A stretch of 5,676 nucleotides of DNA, taken from the NCBI GenBank assembly GCA_027490345.1, contig JAIXYF010000453.1, positions 1-5,676 of the forward strand, written 5' to 3'. Below the pieces are notes generated by a model. That model did not search any database. It was not told the DNA's origin and saw only the letters and a program-made list of their open reading frames with translations. Position numbers and translations under genes: made by a program. This DNA comes from Novosphingobium sp. GTDB lineage: Bacteria; Pseudomonadota; Alphaproteobacteria; Sphingomonadales; Sphingomonadaceae. Below are positions 5,321 to 5,676 of the stretch, piece by piece. Numbering within the stretch: the first letter of the stretch is position 1; each line of letters starts with the position of its first letter.

Positions 5321-5676
5321 ATGTCCGATCCCCTATCCAAGTCCACTCTCACGCATATCCAGCGGCTTGAAGCCGAAGCGATCCACATCATGCGCGAAGT
5401 GGTGGCCGAGGCGGCCAATCCCGTGATGCTCTATTCCGTGGGCAAGGATAGCGCCGTGATGCTGCACCTGGCGCGCAAGGCGTTTTATCCCAGCCCGCCG
5501 CCGTTCCCGTTGCTGCACGTGGATACGACGTGGAAATTCCGGGATATGTACGCCTTGCGTGAGCGCATGGCGGCGGAAAGCGGGATGGAACTGCTGGTCT
5601 ACCAGAACCCAGAAGCGCAGGCGCGCGGGATTAATCCGTTCGACCACGGCGCGCTTCACACCGACATGTGGAAGAC
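5321..5676 (+). CDS. cysD: Sulfate adenylyltransferase subunit 2 (CysD), N-terminal part, cut by window end
   Basis: CysD is the catalytic small subunit of ATP sulfurylase. With the GTPase CysN it makes adenylyl sulfate and pyrophosphate from ATP and sulfate, the first step of cytoplasmic sulfate assimilation. The visible 118 codons align closely with E. coli CysD as recalled: HIQRLEAEAIHIMREV, then NPVMLYSVGKDSAVMLHLAR (residues 33-52), FPLLHVDTTWKFRDMY, NPEAQARGINPF and HTDMWK. SVGKDSA (39-45) is the ATP pyrophosphatase-type P-loop of this family. GGAGAG at 5311-5316, four bases before the ATG, is a good ribosome binding site. The frame is open to the last base. cysN or a cysNC fusion would be expected next, outside the window. 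The upstream divergent regulator gene is a candidate controller. Confidence 0.97.
   Translation, partial: MSDPLSKSTLTHIQRLEAEAIHIMREVVAEAANPVMLYSVGKDSAVMLHLARKAFYPSPPPFPLLHVDTTWKFRDMYALRERMAAESGMELLVYQNPEAQARGINPFDHGALHTDMWK

Noticed and set aside
5236..5418. 61-codon N-terminal extension of the LuxR-type regulator to an ATG at 5418
   Set aside because: It would overlap cysD in antisense and the shared control region. The ATG at 5235 has its own Shine-Dalgarno, and the protein-like composition starts there.

Overview
The window looks like an ordinary chromosomal segment from a high-GC alphaproteobacterium, most likely a sphingomonad (Novosphingobium/Sphingobium-like). I infer this from the Lon and HU protein sequences, the lon-HU gene order, GC-rich codon use and Shine-Dalgarno-type starts. 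The genus is a judgement from recalled protein resemblance and was not tested by search.

Layout from left to right. Positions 1-1252 hold the C-terminal half of the ATP-dependent protease Lon on the + strand. A 259-base gap follows, with an unusual three-copy palindromic repeat (1266-1310) and a possible promoter. A 90-residue HU-type nucleoid protein occupies 1512-1784. A strong bidirectional terminator (1859-1900) separates it from a convergent minus-strand pair: rlmB (2920-3756, a SpoU-family 23S rRNA 2'-O-ribose methyltransferase) followed, 38 bases downstream, by an unrecognised 303-residue lipoprotein (1970-2881). Upstream of rlmB lies a 202-base gap with a triple ATKGACAGG motif and three consecutive small hairpins. 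The hairpins run up to a complete tRNA-Tyr(GTA) gene (3959-4044, + strand). A minus-strand regulator with a LuxR-type C-terminal helix-turn-helix (4111-5235) converges on the tRNA. It is divergent from the start of cysD (5321 to the window end), the small subunit of sulfate adenylyltransferase; the two share an 85-base intergenic region.

Functionally these are housekeeping genes: protein quality control (Lon), nucleoid structure (HU), ribosome modification (RlmB), translation (tRNA-Tyr) and sulfate activation (CysD). The two less defined genes are the lipoprotein, which carries a glycine-zipper segment, and the LuxR-type regulator, whose position suggests but does not prove a link to sulfur assimilation.

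I see no mobile element, CRISPR array, toxin-antitoxin pair, defence system or biosynthetic cluster, and nothing that amounts to a new multi-gene system. The observations most worth a second look are the mutually exclusive hairpins after lon, the glycine-zipper lipoprotein and the divergent regulator/cysD arrangement.
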